Source: an uncultured Eubacteriales bacterium (GTDB lineage Bacteria > Bacillota > Clostridia > Oscillospirales > Butyricicoccaceae). Taken from it: DNA of 7,089 nt. The stretch lies in contig CATJIY010000111.1 of assembly GCA_949740695.1 (NCBI GenBank), positions 1 through 7,089 on the forward strand, in the 5' to 3' direction. A model generated the notes under the pieces. It was not told the DNA's origin. It saw only the letters and a list, made by a program, of their open reading frames with translations, and ran no database searches. The position numbers and the translations under genes were made by a program. This document shows, one piece after another, positions 5,353 to 7,089 of this stretch. Each line of letters starts with the position of its first letter. The first letter of the stretch is position 1.

Positions 5353-6615
5353 ATGAAAAATCGGAAGATCAATCTTTCCACTGCTTTTATGTTGGTGCTT
5401 TTGGCAGTGGTTTGTACCTTTAACATCACCTATTTTACCGCCACTGAATATTATAATAGCCGGTTGGACGACCTGGAAGCGGTAGAAAGCCGCTACAGCA
5501 AACTGAAAAGTGTGGCGGATATTGTGGACAAGTATTTTGTGGGGGATTACACGGAACAAGAGGCTATCGAAGGCGCGCTGGCCGGATATGTGGATGGTTT
5601 GGGGGATCGCTGGTCAGCCTATTATACTGCTGAGCAGACCGCCCGTATCGCGGAAGATGAATCCAATACTTACAGTGGAATCGGCGTCACTTACAGCACT
5701 GAGGAAGCCACCAAATATGAGATTACCGGGGTTACTCCTGGGGGGCCCGCCGATCAGGCCGGGATTCTGCCTGGCGACCGCCTGCTGGAAGTGGAAGGCG
5801 TTTCGGTAGAAGAGCTGGAAAGTGCCGATCAGCTATCTCAGATGGTGCGAGGCGAAGCTGGAACTGTTGTTAATATTACCATATTTCGGACTGGGGAGAA
5901 CCTGACCTTTGCAGTTACTCGGGGCACTATTCGCACTTATAGCGTGGCGTCCCGGATGCTGGAAGGACAGATCGGATATATTGCGATTCAAGATTTTGAC
6001 CAGCATGTAGACGAGGAGTTTGACCAGCATTTGGACAGCCTGATAGAACAGGGAGCAAAGGGTTTTATTTTTGATGTACGGAACAATCCAGGCGGGTATC
6101 TCAGCGTTATGCGGGCAATGTTGGACCGGTTGTTGCCAGAAGGTATTGTCATCACTACGGTGGATAAACAGGGGAGGGAAGAACCCTATACCTCGGACGC
6201 CGCTTGGATAGAAATGCCCATGACGGTGCTTACTAATGAATATTCAATCTCGGCCGCTGAGTTTTTTGCCGCCGCTTTGCAGGAATACGGCGTTGCCACT
6301 GTGGTCGGAAGCAAAACCTCTGGCAAGGGATATTCCCAGCAAACCTTCCAGTTGAATGACGGCTCCAGCGTACACATTTCCACCACTCGGTATTATACGC
6401 CTAAGGGGAACAGCTTAGCGGAGACCGGCGTTACCCCGGATCAACTGGTAGAGATGTCCTATGAGGATTTACGGAATTTGGCTAGCGGAAAGCTGGAAGA
6501 TGCCGATGATCAGCAATTGCAGGCGGCGATTCAGACCACTGCCGGATTGATTGCCGCGCAGCTCCAGATGGAACCGGTAGTGGATGGAGGCGGAGAAACG
6601 GCGCCTGTTGAATAA
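5353..6615 (+). CDS. ctpA: Carboxyl-terminal processing protease, S41 family
   Basis: A membrane-anchored extracytoplasmic serine protease of 420 residues that cuts proteins near their C-terminus. A single hydrophobic segment (about 8-28) acts as signal anchor. A short helical region with VDKYFVGDYTEQE...GLGDRWSAYYT (58-92) is the usual N-terminal part. A PDZ domain follows (about 105-190; VTPGGPADQAGILPGDRLLEVEG at 127-149). The protease domain holds the Ser-Lys dyad: Ser300 in TNEYSISAAEFF and Lys325 in TSGKGYSQQ, with Gln329 four residues on. The 25-residue Ser-Lys spacing equals that of E. coli Prc (Ser452/Lys477). NNPGG at 244-248 is the conserved turn. The C-terminus ends in an acidic tail with no peptidoglycan-binding domain, although some relatives have one. 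It lies nine bases after the hydrolase gene, so it could process or remove envelope hydrolases, though a general quality-control role is equally possible. The symbol reflects the family rather than proven orthology. Confidence 0.94.
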   Translation: MKNRKINLSTAFMLVLLAVVCTFNITYFTATEYYNSRLDDLEAVESRYSKLKSVADIVDKYFVGDYTEQEAIEGALAGYVDGLGDRWSAYYTAEQTARIAEDESNTYSGIGVTYSTEEATKYEITGVTPGGPADQAGILPGDRLLEVEGVSVEELESADQLSQMVRGEAGTVVNITIFRTGENLTFAVTRGTIRTYSVASRMLEGQIGYIAIQDFDQHVDEEFDQHLDSLIEQGAKGFIFDVRNNPGGYLSVMRAMLDRLLPEGIVITTVDKQGREEPYTSDAAWIEMPMTVLTNEYSISAAEFFAAALQEYGVATVVGSKTSGKGYSQQTFQLNDGSSVHISTTRYYTPKGNSLAETGVTPDQLVEMSYEDLRNLASGKLEDADDQQLQAAIQTTAGLIAAQLQMEPVVDGGGETAPVE

Positions 6616-6711
6616 AATGCCAGTCACTGCCATAAACTGATAGGGAAACGTCGGATTCTTTCTCTTTCGGGGGAATTGGCGTAACCTTTCAGAAATGGCG
6701 GTGACCGTTTT

Positions 6712-7089
6712 ATGTTTGGAATTCTGACCATCCTTTCGCCGGAACAGTCTTCTCTAAAAAAGCGGGCTGGGCTGCGGATGCGGTCTGCTAAGGGGTTGCA
6801 TTGGGAAAAGACCCTTTTTCGTATGGCCATGTTTACCGTGATGGAGGTGACCCTATCTCCAGGATGGCGGGAAAGATTGAAAAAAAAGCGAGTGGCCGCT
6901 GGGCTGCGCCGGCTGAAAGAACAGGGAATTCTTCAGGTAATCCTTCCAGAAGAATGGGAAGCGCTGGCGTATGATCTGGGGCTTCAGCCAGTTTGTGCCG
7001 GAGCAGCTTTGGAAGATTGTGCCAGTCAGGCGGTGTTGGAGGCCTGCCGGGGACTGGATCTGCCCATTCAGACAATTTGTTTGGAGGTA
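6712..7089 (+). CDS. Unrecognised protein, 3' end outside window
   Basis: An open frame of 126 codons starting at ATG 6712 and continuing past the right edge without a stop. I do not recognise the family. The N-terminal part is basic (SSLKKRAGLRMRSAKG, then GWRERLKKKRVAAGLRRLKEQG). It contains a strand-like stretch FRMAMFTVMEVTLSP and a helix followed by ILQVILPEEW, suggesting an alternating alpha/beta fold. There is no signal peptide or membrane segment in the visible part. Start evidence is modest: GGTGA (6700-6704) lies seven bases upstream, and in-frame ATGs at 6778, 6826, 6832 and 6841 are alternatives. The frame is closed upstream by TAA at 6682-6684. Codon use resembles the neighbours, and the 96-base gap to ctpA has no clear terminator, so it may be a further operon member. 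Confidence 0.6.
   Translation, partial: MFGILTILSPEQSSLKKRAGLRMRSAKGLHWEKTLFRMAMFTVMEVTLSPGWRERLKKKRVAAGLRRLKEQGILQVILPEEWEALAYDLGLQPVCAGAALEDCASQAVLEACRGLDLPIQTICLEV

Noticed and set aside
6608..6636. TTGAAT / CATAAA promoter for the last open frame
   Set aside because: Spacing is 17 but each box matches only four of six positions and the -35 overlaps the ctpA stop region; could be chance.
6649..6681. Hairpin after ctpA (CGTCGGATTC with GAATTGGCG) as a terminator
   Set aside because: The stem has a bulge and wobble pairs, the loop is large and no T-run follows.

Overview
The window reads as a chromosomal housekeeping segment of a low-to-mid GC Gram-positive bacterium. It is most likely a clostridium of the Oscillospirales/Ruminococcaceae type. 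That placement is inferred from strong AGGAG-type ribosome binding sites, roughly balanced base composition, division proteins without outer-membrane partners, and the gene order regulator-ftsE-ftsX-murein hydrolase-carboxyl-terminal protease. Every convincing gene is on the + strand. No transposase, integrase, CRISPR array, tRNA or rRNA is visible.

Layout. Bases 1-701 hold the end of an RsuA-type 16S rRNA pseudouridine synthase whose first few codons lie outside the window. Bases 702-1064 carry no protein gene. They contain a near-consensus sigma-A promoter, a long leader with two hairpins built on the same 13-base repeat, and a hairpin followed by six T's that looks like an intrinsic terminator. 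This arrangement suggests either an attenuated leader or a free-standing small RNA. Bases 1065-2147 encode a CdaR/PucR-type transcriptional regulator of 360 residues. The gap at 2148-2275 holds a perfect 13-bp inverted repeat lacking a U-tract.

Bases 2276-6615 form a tight cluster: ftsE (ATPase, with an unusually long charged tail), ftsX (membrane subunit, overlapping ftsE by four bases), a secreted coiled-coil M23 endopeptidase nine bases later, and an S41 carboxyl-terminal processing protease nine bases after that. A last open frame of unrecognised function starts at 6712 and runs off the window.

How they fit together. FtsEX is a type VII ABC mechanotransmitter. ATP hydrolysis by FtsE moves the FtsX extracellular domain, which activates a coiled-coil peptidoglycan hydrolase at the septum. 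The encoded hydrolase has the coiled-coil layout expected of the partner and a complete M23 active site, so it is probably the enzyme itself rather than an EnvC-like activator. The S41 protease may process envelope proteins, possibly this hydrolase. The upstream regulator is a candidate controller of the cluster. The system class is known; the leader RNA module, the FtsE tail, the intergenic palindrome and the 3' unknown gene are the parts that are not explained by known families.
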